Source: JBOHHR01 sp050740975 (GTDB lineage: Bacteria > Pseudomonadota > Gammaproteobacteria > JBOHHR01). From it: a stretch of 16,785 nucleotides of DNA. A program made the position numbers and the translations under genes. This document shows, piece by piece, positions 1-7,624 of the stretch. The notes below the pieces were generated by a model. That model did no database searches. It had not been told where the DNA came from and was given only the letters and a program-made list of their open reading frames with translations. Location: the NCBI GenBank assembly GCA_050740975.1, contig JBOIEE010000195.1, positions 1 through 16,785 on the forward strand. The letters run 5' to 3'. Position 1 is the stretch's first letter; each line of letters starts with the position of its first letter.

Positions 1-440
1 TCGGACAAAACGCCACCGGCGACCTCAACACGATGATTAAGCCGGGACGTGCTTAAGATATCGAGCACGCTGCCGGCTGCTCCGGCTTTTGGATCCCAGG
101 CCCCGAACACCACCCGCTGTAGGCGGGCGTGAATGATAGCGCCTGCACACATAACGCAGGGCTCTAAGGTCACGTATAGAGTCGCGCCAGGGAACCGATA
201 ATTATGCTCGTGCCGGCCGGCTTCCCGTAAGGCGATGATCTCGGCGTGCGCTGTGGGATCATGGGTGGCGATGGGGCGGTTCCATCCCTCGGCGATACAC
301 TCGCCATTCCTCACCATTAACGCGCCGACGGGCACCTCGGCGTTGCTTTGTCCCGCAATTGCCAAGGCGCGGCGCATCCAGAATGAGTCGTCCGGCGTGG
401 CGGCCTCGGCCGTGCGATCCTCTGGCTGTTTGATCCCCAT
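1..440 (-). CDS. tadA: tRNA-specific adenosine deaminase TadA (3' end beyond window)
   Basis: TadA deaminates A34 to inosine in the wobble position of tRNA-Arg(ACG), which lets one tRNA read several codons; it is a small cytoplasmic zinc enzyme. Translating the minus strand from ATG 440 gives 146 residues with no stop, so only the last few C-terminal residues are missing. The cytidine-deaminase fold is clear: zinc ligand His65 and catalytic Glu67 in TAHAEI, zinc Cys95 and Cys98 in EPCVMCAGA, and the TadA-specific stretches EVPVGA (35-40), WNRPI (53-57), GAAGS (120-124) and LNHRVEV (134-140). The start fits the E. coli protein, which also carries a short leader before the W-M-R-x-A-L segment. 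It begins 3 bases after the guaA stop, so it is almost certainly cotranscribed and probably translationally coupled. Identification is by motif and is secure. Confidence 0.95.
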   Translation of the reverse strand, partial: MGIKQPEDRTAEAATPDDSFWMRRALAIAGQSNAEVPVGALMVRNGECIAEGWNRPIATHDPTAHAEIIALREAGRHEHNYRFPGATLYVTLEPCVMCAGAIIHARLQRVVFGAWDPKAGAAGSVLDILSTSRLNHRVEVAGGVLS

Positions 441-443
441 AGC

Positions 444-2018
444 TCATTCCCATTCTATGGTTGCCGGAGGCTTGCCCGAGATGTCGTAGGTCAGCCGCGA
501 GACTCCCGGTACTTCATTGATGATCCGCCGCGACAGAGTGTCCAGCACGTCATAGGGCAAACGCGCCCAGTTTGCGGTCATGAAGTCCACCGTCTCCACC
601 GCTCGCAAGGCGATCACGTGATCATAGTGGCGCGCGTCTCCCTTCACGGCCACGGATCTCACTGGCAGGAACACCGCAAAGGCTTGGCTTACCCGGTCAT
701 AAAGCCCTGTGTTCCTAAGCTCCTCAATGAAGATCGCATCTGCCTGGCGCAGCCTATCGGCGCAGGCTTTCGTCACGGCACCCAGGATCCGCACCGCCAA
801 GCCCGGTCCCGGGAAGGGATGGCGGTAGACTTGCTCATAGGGCAGCCCCAACTCTAATCCCAGCCTGCGCACTTCATCTTTGAACAGCTCACGCAAGGGT
901 TCGATGAGCTTGAGCGACATGCGCTCCGGCAATCCGCCGACGTTGTGGTGGGACTTTATGATCTCAGCCTTTCCTGTTTTAGCGGCCGCGGATTCGATCA
1001 CGTCGGGGTAGATGGTGCCCTGCGCCAACCACTGCACTGCGCCCATTCTGCGTGCCTCGTGTTCAAAGACTTCGATAAACAGCCGGCCGATGATCTTGCG
1101 CTTCTGCTCCGGGTCGGTGACGTCCGCGAGCGCTTCAAGGAACCGCCCCTCGGCATCGACGTGAACGACCTTCATCCCCAGATGTTGGGCAAAGGTATTC
1201 ATTACCTGTTCGCCTTCTTGCAGCCGTAACAGACCGTTGTCCACGAACACACAGGTGAGCTGATCGCCTATGGCTTTGTGCACTAGGGTTGCCACCACGG
1301 AAGAGTCGACTCCTCCGGAAAGCGCGGCGATCACCGGTTCACCGCCTACCTGTTCCCGGATCTCAGCCACGGTGGCCTCGATGATGTTGGGTGTGGTCCA
1401 ATCCTGGGCACAGCCGCAGATCTCGTGCGCAAAGCGCTGCAGAATGCGCGCGCCTTGCCGCGTGTGTGTAACTTCGGGATGGAACTGCAATCCGTACAAC
1501 CGCCGCCCTTCATCGGCCATGCCGGCGATGGGAGATCCTTCGCTGGAGGCGATGATCGTGAAACCCGGCGGCAGGCGCATAACCCGGTCACCGTGGCTCA
1601 TCCAGACATCCAGTAGGGCCTCGCCTCGCCTATCGGCGTGGTCTTCGATGGCCGTTAACAACCTGGAATGGCCGTGCGCCTGGACCTGGGCATAGCCGAA
1701 CTCACGCACCGGCGAGCTCTCCACTTCTCCCCCAAACTGAGCCGCCATGGTCTGCATCCCATAGCAGATCCCGAGTACCGGGATGCCCAGATCGAACACC
1801 GCCGCAGGCGCTTGAACCTCCTTAGCCACGGTAACCGAATCGGGGCCTCCGGAAAGGATGATCCCGCGCGCGCCGAAGCGGCGCAGCGCCTCGGCTTCCG
1901 TATCGAAGGGGTAGATCTCGCAATACACGCCCGCCTCACGCACCCGCCGGGCGATGAGTTGGGTGTATTGGGAACCGAAGTCTAAAATCAGGATGCGGTG
2001 ACCGTGTATGTCCCGCAT
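444..2018 (-). CDS. guaA: GMP synthase (glutamine-hydrolysing)
   Basis: Converts XMP, ATP and glutamine to GMP, the last step of de novo guanine nucleotide synthesis, in the cytoplasm. From ATG 2018 the protein is 524 aa, against 525 in E. coli. The N-terminal class I amidotransferase domain (about 7-200) holds LDFGSQYTQL, nucleophile Cys85 in GICYGMQ, and His180/Glu182 in HPEVTHT. The ATP pyrophosphatase domain follows with the P-loop SGGVDSS at 234-240, and the C-terminal dimerisation domain ends in the conserved TYDISGKPPATIEWE. The open frame extends to a GTG at 2066 that overlaps the guaB stop (TAGTG), adding 16 residues rich in Pro, Ser and Ala with no family resemblance. I prefer ATG 2018 for its length match and the conserved start region, although its Shine-Dalgarno is weak. 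It is the middle gene of guaB-guaA-tadA. Confidence 0.97.
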   Translation of the reverse strand: MRDIHGHRILILDFGSQYTQLIARRVREAGVYCEIYPFDTEAEALRRFGARGIILSGGPDSVTVAKEVQAPAAVFDLGIPVLGICYGMQTMAAQFGGEVESSPVREFGYAQVQAHGHSRLLTAIEDHADRRGEALLDVWMSHGDRVMRLPPGFTIIASSEGSPIAGMADEGRRLYGLQFHPEVTHTRQGARILQRFAHEICGCAQDWTTPNIIEATVAEIREQVGGEPVIAALSGGVDSSVVATLVHKAIGDQLTCVFVDNGLLRLQEGEQVMNTFAQHLGMKVVHVDAEGRFLEALADVTDPEQKRKIIGRLFIEVFEHEARRMGAVQWLAQGTIYPDVIESAAAKTGKAEIIKSHHNVGGLPERMSLKLIEPLRELFKDEVRRLGLELGLPYEQVYRHPFPGPGLAVRILGAVTKACADRLRQADAIFIEELRNTGLYDRVSQAFAVFLPVRSVAVKGDARHYDHVIALRAVETVDFMTANWARLPYDVLDTLSRRIINEVPGVSRLTYDISGKPPATIEWE

Positions 2019-2065
2019 GCTCGCCGGTGATGGGCGCACGGCGTCGGGGTAGGCTCCTGAGCCCA

Positions 2066-3529
2066 CTAATCCACGCGGTAGTTCGGGGCTTCTTTGGTGA
2101 TCGCCACGTCGTGCGCGTGGCTTTCGCGAATGCCGGCGTACGACACGCGCACGAACTTGGGCTTTGTTCGCAGCTCTTGCAAAGTGGCACAGCCGGTATA
2201 ACCCATAGCGGCACGGATCCCGCCGAGGAGTTGATGGATCACCGCCGCGAGACTCCCTTTATACGGCACCCGGCCCTCTATGCCCTCCGGCACCAGCTTT
2301 TCGATCTCATCGCTTTCTTGGAAATAGCGATCGGCGGAACCGTGGCCTTTCGACATAGCGCCCAAGGAGCCCATTCCTCGATAGGTCTTATACGAGCGCC
2401 CCTGGTATAGCTCAACCTCACCCGGAGCTTCTTCAGTGCCGGCGAACAGGCTGCCGATCATCGCTACGTGCGCGCCGGCGGCGATGACCTTGGCGACATC
2501 ACCGGAATAGCGCACCCCCCCGTCGGAGATGACTGGTACATCGCTATTTTTAAGCGCTTCTGCCACACTGGCAACCGCCGTGATCTGCGGGATCCCGATG
2601 CCGGTGACGATGCGCGTGGTGCAGATGGAGCCGGGACCCATACCCACCTTGATGGCGTCGGCTCCAACATCAACCAAGGCCTGAGCCGCTTCGGGAGTGG
2701 CGATGTTGCCAGCGATGACTTGGGCCCGCGTATAGTTTCTTTTGACCCAACGCACCGTATCGAGTACGCCTTTGGAATGCCCGTGGGCAGTATCCACTAC
2801 GATGACATCGGCCCCTGCGTCTAAAAGCGCCTCTACGCGCTCCGGGCTATCCGGCCCCGTTCCCACAGCGGCACCCACGCGCAGTCGCTCCTGCCCGTCC
2901 TTGCAGGCATGGGGAAATTGGTTGGCTTTTTGGATATCCTTCACTGTGATCAAGCCACGGAGCTGAAATCGGTCGTTGACCACCAACACCTTTTCGATGC
3001 GGTGCTTATGTAACAGCGAGATGGCTTCCTGCTGATCCGCCCCTTCCCGAAGGGTAACCAGTTTCTCCTTGGGTGTCATGATGCTGCGCACCGGGTTTTC
3101 GAAATGGGTCTCGAAACGCAGATCGCGGCTGGTCACGATGCCGAGCAATTCCTCGCCTTCCACCACCGGCAAGCCGGAGATATTATGCGAGCGCGTGAGC
3201 TCCAAAACCTCGCCGATACTGGTGTCTGGGGATACGGTGATCGGGTCCTGGACTACGCCGCTTTCGAATTTTTTTACCCGGCGTACCTCGGAAGCCTGTT
3301 GCTGCGGGCTCATATTCTTATGGATGACCCCGAAGCCCCCTTGCTGGGCTATCGCGATTGCCAATCTCGCCTCCGTGACCGTGTCCATGGCGGCAGACAT
3401 CAGAGGAATATTGAGGCGAATGTCTCGCGTAAGCTGCGTTTCCAGCCGCACCTCGCGCGGCAGCACCTCGGAATAAGCGGGAACCAGCAACACATCGTCA
3501 AAAGTTAAAGCATCACCAGAAATACGCAT
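2066..3529 (-). CDS. guaB: Inosine-5'-monophosphate dehydrogenase
   Basis: Oxidises IMP to XMP with NAD+, the committed step to GMP; cytoplasmic tetramer. The 487-aa product matches E. coli GuaB (488). The TIM barrel begins with LTFDDVLLVPAYSEVLP (8-24). It is interrupted by a Bateman pair of CBS domains at about 93-210, then resumes with the NAD/IMP-contacting VVDTAHGHS (244-252), GNIATPEAA, and the catalytic loop GPGSICTTRIVTG with nucleophile Cys303. The K+-binding GMGPGSICT segment and the flap region (YRGMGSLGAM) are intact. ATG 3529 is preceded by AGGA at 8-base spacing and a likely promoter further upstream. It leads the guaB-guaA-tadA operon; its TAG stop lies 47 bases before the preferred guaA start. 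Confidence 0.98.
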   Translation of the reverse strand: MRISGDALTFDDVLLVPAYSEVLPREVRLETQLTRDIRLNIPLMSAAMDTVTEARLAIAIAQQGGFGVIHKNMSPQQQASEVRRVKKFESGVVQDPITVSPDTSIGEVLELTRSHNISGLPVVEGEELLGIVTSRDLRFETHFENPVRSIMTPKEKLVTLREGADQQEAISLLHKHRIEKVLVVNDRFQLRGLITVKDIQKANQFPHACKDGQERLRVGAAVGTGPDSPERVEALLDAGADVIVVDTAHGHSKGVLDTVRWVKRNYTRAQVIAGNIATPEAAQALVDVGADAIKVGMGPGSICTTRIVTGIGIPQITAVASVAEALKNSDVPVISDGGVRYSGDVAKVIAAGAHVAMIGSLFAGTEEAPGEVELYQGRSYKTYRGMGSLGAMSKGHGSADRYFQESDEIEKLVPEGIEGRVPYKGSLAAVIHQLLGGIRAAMGYTGCATLQELRTKPKFVRVSYAGIRESHAHDVAITKEAPNYRVD

Positions 3530-3552
3530 GGCAGGAGTCCTAGAAGTCGCTT

Positions 3553-3591
3553 AATATACCAGTATACCGTTAATTGAATCTTACCGTGCAA
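3553..3591 (-). promoter_or_regulatory. Candidate promoter of the guaB-guaA-tadA operon
   Basis: Reading the minus strand toward guaB, TTGCAC (3591-3586) is followed after 19 bases by TATACT (3566-3561). A second -10-like hexamer TATATT lies at 3558-3553. The two form a direct repeat, GGTATACT then GGTATATT. The region is distinctly AT-rich beside its surroundings. The spacing is longer than the usual 17, so the exact -35/-10 pairing is uncertain, but this is the only convincing sigma70-like patch before the operon. Confidence 0.4.
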
Positions 3592-3787
3592 CAAAGCTGC
3601 GCAGATCTCCGAAGAGCGGGGTGGGACCATAAAATCTTTACCGCTGCAGGGTGCCGACAGGTCCTATGCGGCCCAGCGGAAAACGCAGATCAACGCCGCG
3701 AGCGCCCCTGTCGCGAGGGTGGTTCACACCGATTAAGGGTAAATGCGCGAGCGGGCAGTGACCGGTAGCGCAGAGAGACAAGGAGCG

Positions 3788-4804
3788 ATGGCCGTCCCGG
3801 ATCAAATGTGGGCGATGGTGCTCGAAGCGCCCAACCGGCCACTCTGTCTTGTGCAGCGACCGGTACCCGAACCGGCACCGCAGGAGGTGTTGATCCGGGT
3901 GCACGCGTGCGGTGTATGCCGCACCGATCTGCATATCCTGGACGGCGATCTCAGAGAACCGAAACTGCCGCTGATCCTAGGGCACGAGATGGTCGGCACC
4001 GTGGCCAAGACAGGCGCTGAAGTAAGGCGCTTTGCCCCAGGAGAGCGAGTCGGCGTGCCCTGGCTGGGGTATACCGACGGCCGCTGCAGATACTGTCTTA
4101 AAAACCAGGAAAACCTTTGCGAGGATGCGCGATTCACGGGCTACACGATCGATGGTGGGTATGCAGAATATGCGGTAGCTCACGAAAAATACTGCTTTCA
4201 TCTGCCGGGGGGTTATACCGATGCAGAGCTTGCGCCCCTCCTTTGTGCCGGCCTGATCGGTTATCGAACCTACCGATTGGCCGGAGAGGGTACCGAGCGC
4301 ATCGGGATCTATGGCTTCGGCGCCGCCGCGCATATTATCGCGCAGATCGCCCTCTACCAAGGAAAGAAGATCTATGCCTTCACCCGCGCGGGCGATACCG
4401 AGGGGCAAGCCTTCGCGCGCCGTTTAGGCGCGGTTTGGGCAGGAGAGTCCGGCGAGCGCCCACCACAGGATCTCGATGCGGCACTTATCTTCGCGCCTCT
4501 CGGCTCCTTGATCGTCGATGCGCTGCGGGCCACCGCTAAAGGCGGGGTAATCGTCTGCGGTGGGATCCACATGAGCGATATCCCCGCCTTCCCGTATCGC
4601 CTGCTGTGGGAGGAGCGGGTTATCCGTTCGGTTGCGAACCTCACGCGCCGGGACGGCGAGGAGCTTCTTGCCCTCGCACCTCGGGTTCCGATCAAGACTG
4701 AGATCCATCGCTTTCCGCTCGAGGAAGCCAACCAGGCTCTGGCGCAGTTGCGGGAGGGCAGAATCGAAGGGGCGGCGGTGCTCTCGATCGGGCAAGAACC
4801 TTAG
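3788..4804 (+). CDS. Zinc-dependent medium-chain alcohol dehydrogenase
   Basis: Predicted NAD(P)-dependent alcohol/aldehyde oxidoreductase of the MDR superfamily, cytoplasmic, 338 aa from ATG 3788. The GroES-like catalytic domain carries CGVCRTDLH with catalytic-zinc ligand Cys44, GHE with His66, and Cys153 in LLCAG. The structural-zinc loop TDGRCRYCLKNQENLC keeps Cys100, Cys103 and Cys111, but the first ligand position is Asp97 instead of the usual Cys. The Rossmann fold shows GIYGFGAAAH (173-182). The frame is open from 3743, but the extra 15 residues are unlike the family. AAGGAG sits only 2 bases before ATG 3788, so ATG 3806 (MWAMV) is also possible. It resembles the bacterial AdhA/AdhP-like ~330-aa group; substrate unknown. 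It precedes parC by 48 bases on the same strand, with no obvious functional link. Confidence 0.9.
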   Translation: MAVPDQMWAMVLEAPNRPLCLVQRPVPEPAPQEVLIRVHACGVCRTDLHILDGDLREPKLPLILGHEMVGTVAKTGAEVRRFAPGERVGVPWLGYTDGRCRYCLKNQENLCEDARFTGYTIDGGYAEYAVAHEKYCFHLPGGYTDAELAPLLCAGLIGYRTYRLAGEGTERIGIYGFGAAAHIIAQIALYQGKKIYAFTRAGDTEGQAFARRLGAVWAGESGERPPQDLDAALIFAPLGSLIVDALRATAKGGVIVCGGIHMSDIPAFPYRLLWEERVIRSVANLTRRDGEELLALAPRVPIKTEIHRFPLEEANQALAQLREGRIEGAAVLSIGQEP

Positions 4805-4852
4805 GGAAGGGACAGGCACTTTCTCCATCTCGTTTTTGGGTAGCGCTTACCG

Positions 4853-7093
4853 ATGACGTCATTATTCGAAGCAAGTGAGCGGCAGCCGTTGCGAGAGTTC
4901 ACCGAAAAGGCGTACCTCGATTATTCGATGTACGTCACCCTCGATCGCGCCTTGCCGCATATCGGGGACGGGTTGAAACCGGTGCAACGGCGCATCGTAT
5001 ATGCCATGTCCGAGTTGGGTCTCAGCGCGGGGGCTAGGTACAAGAAATCAGCGCGTACCGTTGGGGATGTACTCGGTAAGTTTCATCCCCATGGTGACAT
5101 CGCGTGCTATGAGGCCATGGTGCTCATGGCGCAGCCATTCGCCTACCGCTATCCGCTGGTGGACGGGCAGGGTAACTGGGGCTCGGCGGATGATCCCAAG
5201 TCCTTCGCGGCGATGCGCTATACCGAGGCAAAGCTCACCGCATATGCCGAAATCCTGCTGCACGAGCTCGGGCAGGGAACCGTCGATTGGGCGCCTAATT
5301 TTGACGCAAGCCTGGAAGAGCCCAAGCTGTTGCCGGCGCGGCTACCCAATCTGCTGTTGAACGGTTCGACCGGGATCGCCGTAGGCATGGCGACGGATAT
5401 CCCGCCGCATAATCTGCGCGAGATCGCAGCCGCGTGCATCCACTTGTTAGACGTGCCTGAGGCCAGTGTACGCGAGATTTGCGAGCACGTAAAAGGGCCG
5501 GATTTCCCCACCGAGGCGGAAATCATCACCCCGCGTGACCAGCTCCTGAACCTGTACGAGACCGGCACGGGGGCGGTGCGCCTACGAGCCCGCTACGAGC
5601 ACGAAGAGGGGAAGATCGTCCTCACGGCTCTCCCTTATCAAAGCTCTGGCTCTAAGATCTTGGAGCAGATAGCGGCCCAGATGAACGCCAAAAAGCTCCC
5701 CATGTTGGAAGACTTGCGCGACGAATCGGACCATGAAGCACCCACGCGTCTGGTGTTAATCCCACGTTCCAACCGGGTGGACGTAGAACAGATAATGGCG
5801 CATCTGTTTGCCACCACCGACTTGGAGCGCAGTTACCGCGTGAATCTGAACCTGATCGGGATCGACGGTAAACCCCAGGTCAAGAACCTCAAATCCATCC
5901 TCCGAGAATGGTTGGTTTTCCGCACCCAAACCGTGCAACGGCGTCTTCGCTTTCGGCTCGAAAAGGTCGAGAAAAGGGTGCATGTGCTGGACGGCTTGCT
6001 CATCGCCTACCTTAACATCGATGAAGTGATTGCCATTATTCGCCAGCACGACCAACCCAAGCCGGTTTTGATGGCCCGGTTGGCACTGAGCGACGAGCAG
6101 GCCGAAGCGATCCTGGAGCTCAAGCTACGCCATCTCGCGAAGTTGGAGGAAATAAAGATCCGCGGCGAGCAGGATGCATTGTCCCAAGAACGCGCCGAGC
6201 TTAGGGAGACCCTGTCCTCCGATGAGCGGCTTAAGGGGTTGATCAAAAGCGAGATCCAAGCCGATGCTGAACGCTATGGCGATCCCCGGCGATCCCCGCT
6301 GATCGAACGCGAACACGCCCAGGCCATGCAGGAGAGTTCCTTGATCGCGGTTGAACCGCTCACGGTTATTTTGTCAGCCAAGGGTTGGGTGCGGGCGGCC
6401 AAGGGATATGACGTCGATCCCCAAGCGCTCAGCTTTCGGGCCGGTGATGAGTTCAAGGCCGCTGCCAAGGGTAGGAGTAACCAGAGCGCCGTGTTCCTGG
6501 ACTCGAGCGGTCGTTGTTACGGCCTTCCGGCCCATACCTTGCCGTCGGCGCGTGGATTGGGTGAGCCGCTCACCGGAAGGGTTACACCGCCTGAAGGGTC
6601 GCGTTTTATGGGGGTGATGGCAGGTCTGCCGGAGGATCTGTACCTGTTGGCTTCGGATGCAGGCTACGGCTTCGTCGCGCAGCTCGCCGATCTGTATACG
6701 AAGAATAGCGCGGGCAAAGTGGTGCTGACCTTACCCAAGGGGTCGGAAGTGGTAACGCCGGTGCCGGTCAAGGACTATCAAACAGATTTGGCGGCGGCTG
6801 TCACCAACCGGGGACATTTGTTGATTTTTTCCTTGGTGGAGCTGCCGCAGATGGGCCGCGGCAAGGGTTTAAAGATGATCCATATTCCCGCCTCTCGGGT
6901 GGCCTCGCGCGAGGAGCACGTCATCGATGTCGCCGTGATCTCCAAAGGTGCCCACCTCGTGGTGTACTCCGGCCAACGGCACGTCACCCTGCGAGAGCGG
7001 GATATCGAGGCTTACCGTGGGGAACGCGGTCGCCGGGGAAGCAAGCTGCCCAGGGGATTGCAGCGCGTAACTGCCATGGCGCTCGCGGAATAA
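4853..7093 (+). CDS. parC: DNA topoisomerase IV subunit A
   Basis: ParC is the DNA-breakage/rejoining subunit that, with ParE, decatenates daughter chromosomes. The 746-aa length matches ParC (752 in E. coli) and not the longer GyrA. The start region LREFTEKAYLDYSMYV, the winged-helix segment with KKSARTVGDVLGKFHPHGD, catalytic Tyr123 in AAMRYTEAKL and the NGSTGIAVGMATDIPPHN turn identify a type IIA topoisomerase A subunit. The C-terminal domain begins near 490 and lacks a clear GyrA box (QRRGGKG), as expected for ParC. In the quinolone-determining region, the residue aligned with E. coli Ser80 is Ile83 (GDIACYE), while the Glu84 equivalent is retained (Glu87). ParE is not in the window. Only a weak ribosome site (GGGTAG, 9 bases upstream) precedes the ATG. 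Confidence 0.97.
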   Translation: MTSLFEASERQPLREFTEKAYLDYSMYVTLDRALPHIGDGLKPVQRRIVYAMSELGLSAGARYKKSARTVGDVLGKFHPHGDIACYEAMVLMAQPFAYRYPLVDGQGNWGSADDPKSFAAMRYTEAKLTAYAEILLHELGQGTVDWAPNFDASLEEPKLLPARLPNLLLNGSTGIAVGMATDIPPHNLREIAAACIHLLDVPEASVREICEHVKGPDFPTEAEIITPRDQLLNLYETGTGAVRLRARYEHEEGKIVLTALPYQSSGSKILEQIAAQMNAKKLPMLEDLRDESDHEAPTRLVLIPRSNRVDVEQIMAHLFATTDLERSYRVNLNLIGIDGKPQVKNLKSILREWLVFRTQTVQRRLRFRLEKVEKRVHVLDGLLIAYLNIDEVIAIIRQHDQPKPVLMARLALSDEQAEAILELKLRHLAKLEEIKIRGEQDALSQERAELRETLSSDERLKGLIKSEIQADAERYGDPRRSPLIEREHAQAMQESSLIAVEPLTVILSAKGWVRAAKGYDVDPQALSFRAGDEFKAAAKGRSNQSAVFLDSSGRCYGLPAHTLPSARGLGEPLTGRVTPPEGSRFMGVMAGLPEDLYLLASDAGYGFVAQLADLYTKNSAGKVVLTLPKGSEVVTPVPVKDYQTDLAAAVTNRGHLLIFSLVELPQMGRGKGLKMIHIPASRVASREEHVIDVAVISKGAHLVVYSGQRHVTLRERDIEAYRGERGRRGSKLPRGLQRVTAMALAE

Positions 7094-7149
7094 GAATCGT
7101 TGCGGAGTAAGATCAAAGACGACGCAACGGGGGCTCAGGTGGGAAGCTA

Positions 7150-7178
7150 GTAGGAGCCCGCGCAGGAAGCGCGGGGGC
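7150..7178 (+). repeat. REP-like palindrome (GTAG-type)
   Basis: GTAGGAG leads into a perfect stem CCCGCGC (7157-7163), loop AGGAA, GCGCGGG (7169-7175), ending GGGGC. The GTAGGAGC-plus-GC-hairpin arrangement resembles the repetitive extragenic palindromes of Pseudomonas and other gammaproteobacteria, which carry a 5' GTAG and are mobilised by RAYT (Y1-type) transposases. It lies about 60 bases after parC, a typical position. Only one copy is seen here, so 'REP' rests on resemblance. It could also act as a 3' mRNA stabiliser or terminator for parC. Confidence 0.5.
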
Positions 7179-7196
7179 CAAGGTCTGCGCCAGGCG

Positions 7197-7230
7197 TTCC
7201 AGTCCTTACGGTATTCCAGTCCTTACGGTA
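7197..7230 (+). repeat. Perfect 17-bp tandem duplication
   Basis: TTCCAGTCCTTACGGTA occurs at 7197-7213 and again immediately at 7214-7230 with no mismatch and no spacer. The length is not a multiple of three and it lies outside any gene. A replication-slippage duplication is the simplest reading; a two-copy minisatellite or tandem protein-binding site is possible. Confidence 0.9.
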
Positions 7231-7246
7231 CGTTGCCAAGAGGAGT

Positions 7247-7279
7247 GCCACGCACCACCCTTCCTGGACGCTGCGTGGC
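7247..7279. repeat. 8-bp inverted repeat with a third copy nearby
   Basis: GCCACGCA (7247-7254) pairs perfectly with TGCGTGGC (7272-7279) across a 17-base spacer. The right arm, extended to TGCGTGGCC, recurs exactly at 7452-7460. No T-tract follows, so it is not a standard terminator. It may be an RNA hairpin or a binding site. Confidence 0.45.
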
Positions 7280-7624
7280 CAATCGTCCCTAACAGATCCC
7301 TGTTGGGTAACTCCCTGGGGGGAGGGAGATCTCTAACTTAGGGCGAGGGCATACTTTGGCTTCTTGCACCGCTACAAACCTCAATCTCGCCCCGTGGGGA
7401 ATGTTCCTGAGTCACGGACAGACTCGATTTGTGAAACCTCTGCACTGGCGGTGCGTGGCCTCCTGTAGCGCGCGACCATAAAGCAGGGATAAACGGAAAA
7501 GCTAAGCTGCTTGGCGGGCAAAGATCCGCGCTTCGCACGGCACGGCGCTTTCCAAGCTTCTGGCTCCGGATCACGGCTGACGAAGTGTTCGTGTGTCATC
7601 GCTCGTTCTTCCCCCTCGCAGGTT

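Larger units (their letters stand above)
7094..7624. other. 531-bp intergenic region between parC and the exonuclease-like gene
   Basis: No convincing gene. It holds an inverted repeat CGTTGCG (7098-7104)/CGCAACG (7123-7129) just after parC, without a T-run. Then come a REP-like hairpin, a 17-bp tandem duplication and an 8-bp inverted repeat, each listed separately. A 72-codon minus-strand frame (7381-7599) starts with ATG behind a purine-rich stretch, but its composition (many Arg, Pro and Ser) is not persuasive. No rho-independent terminator was found. Confidence 0.6.

Noticed and set aside
1270..1695. 141-codon plus-strand frame inside guaA
   Set aside because: Antisense shadow of a conserved gene with many Cys, Arg and Ser and no family features.
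3104..3508. 134-codon plus-strand frame inside guaB
   Set aside because: Opposite the conserved IMP dehydrogenase N-terminus; it exists because of codon bias.
7381..7599. 72-codon minus-strand frame after the exonuclease-like gene
   Set aside because: It has an ATG and a purine-rich upstream stretch, but composition is unconvincing and no motif is recognised; mentioned only in the intergenic entry.
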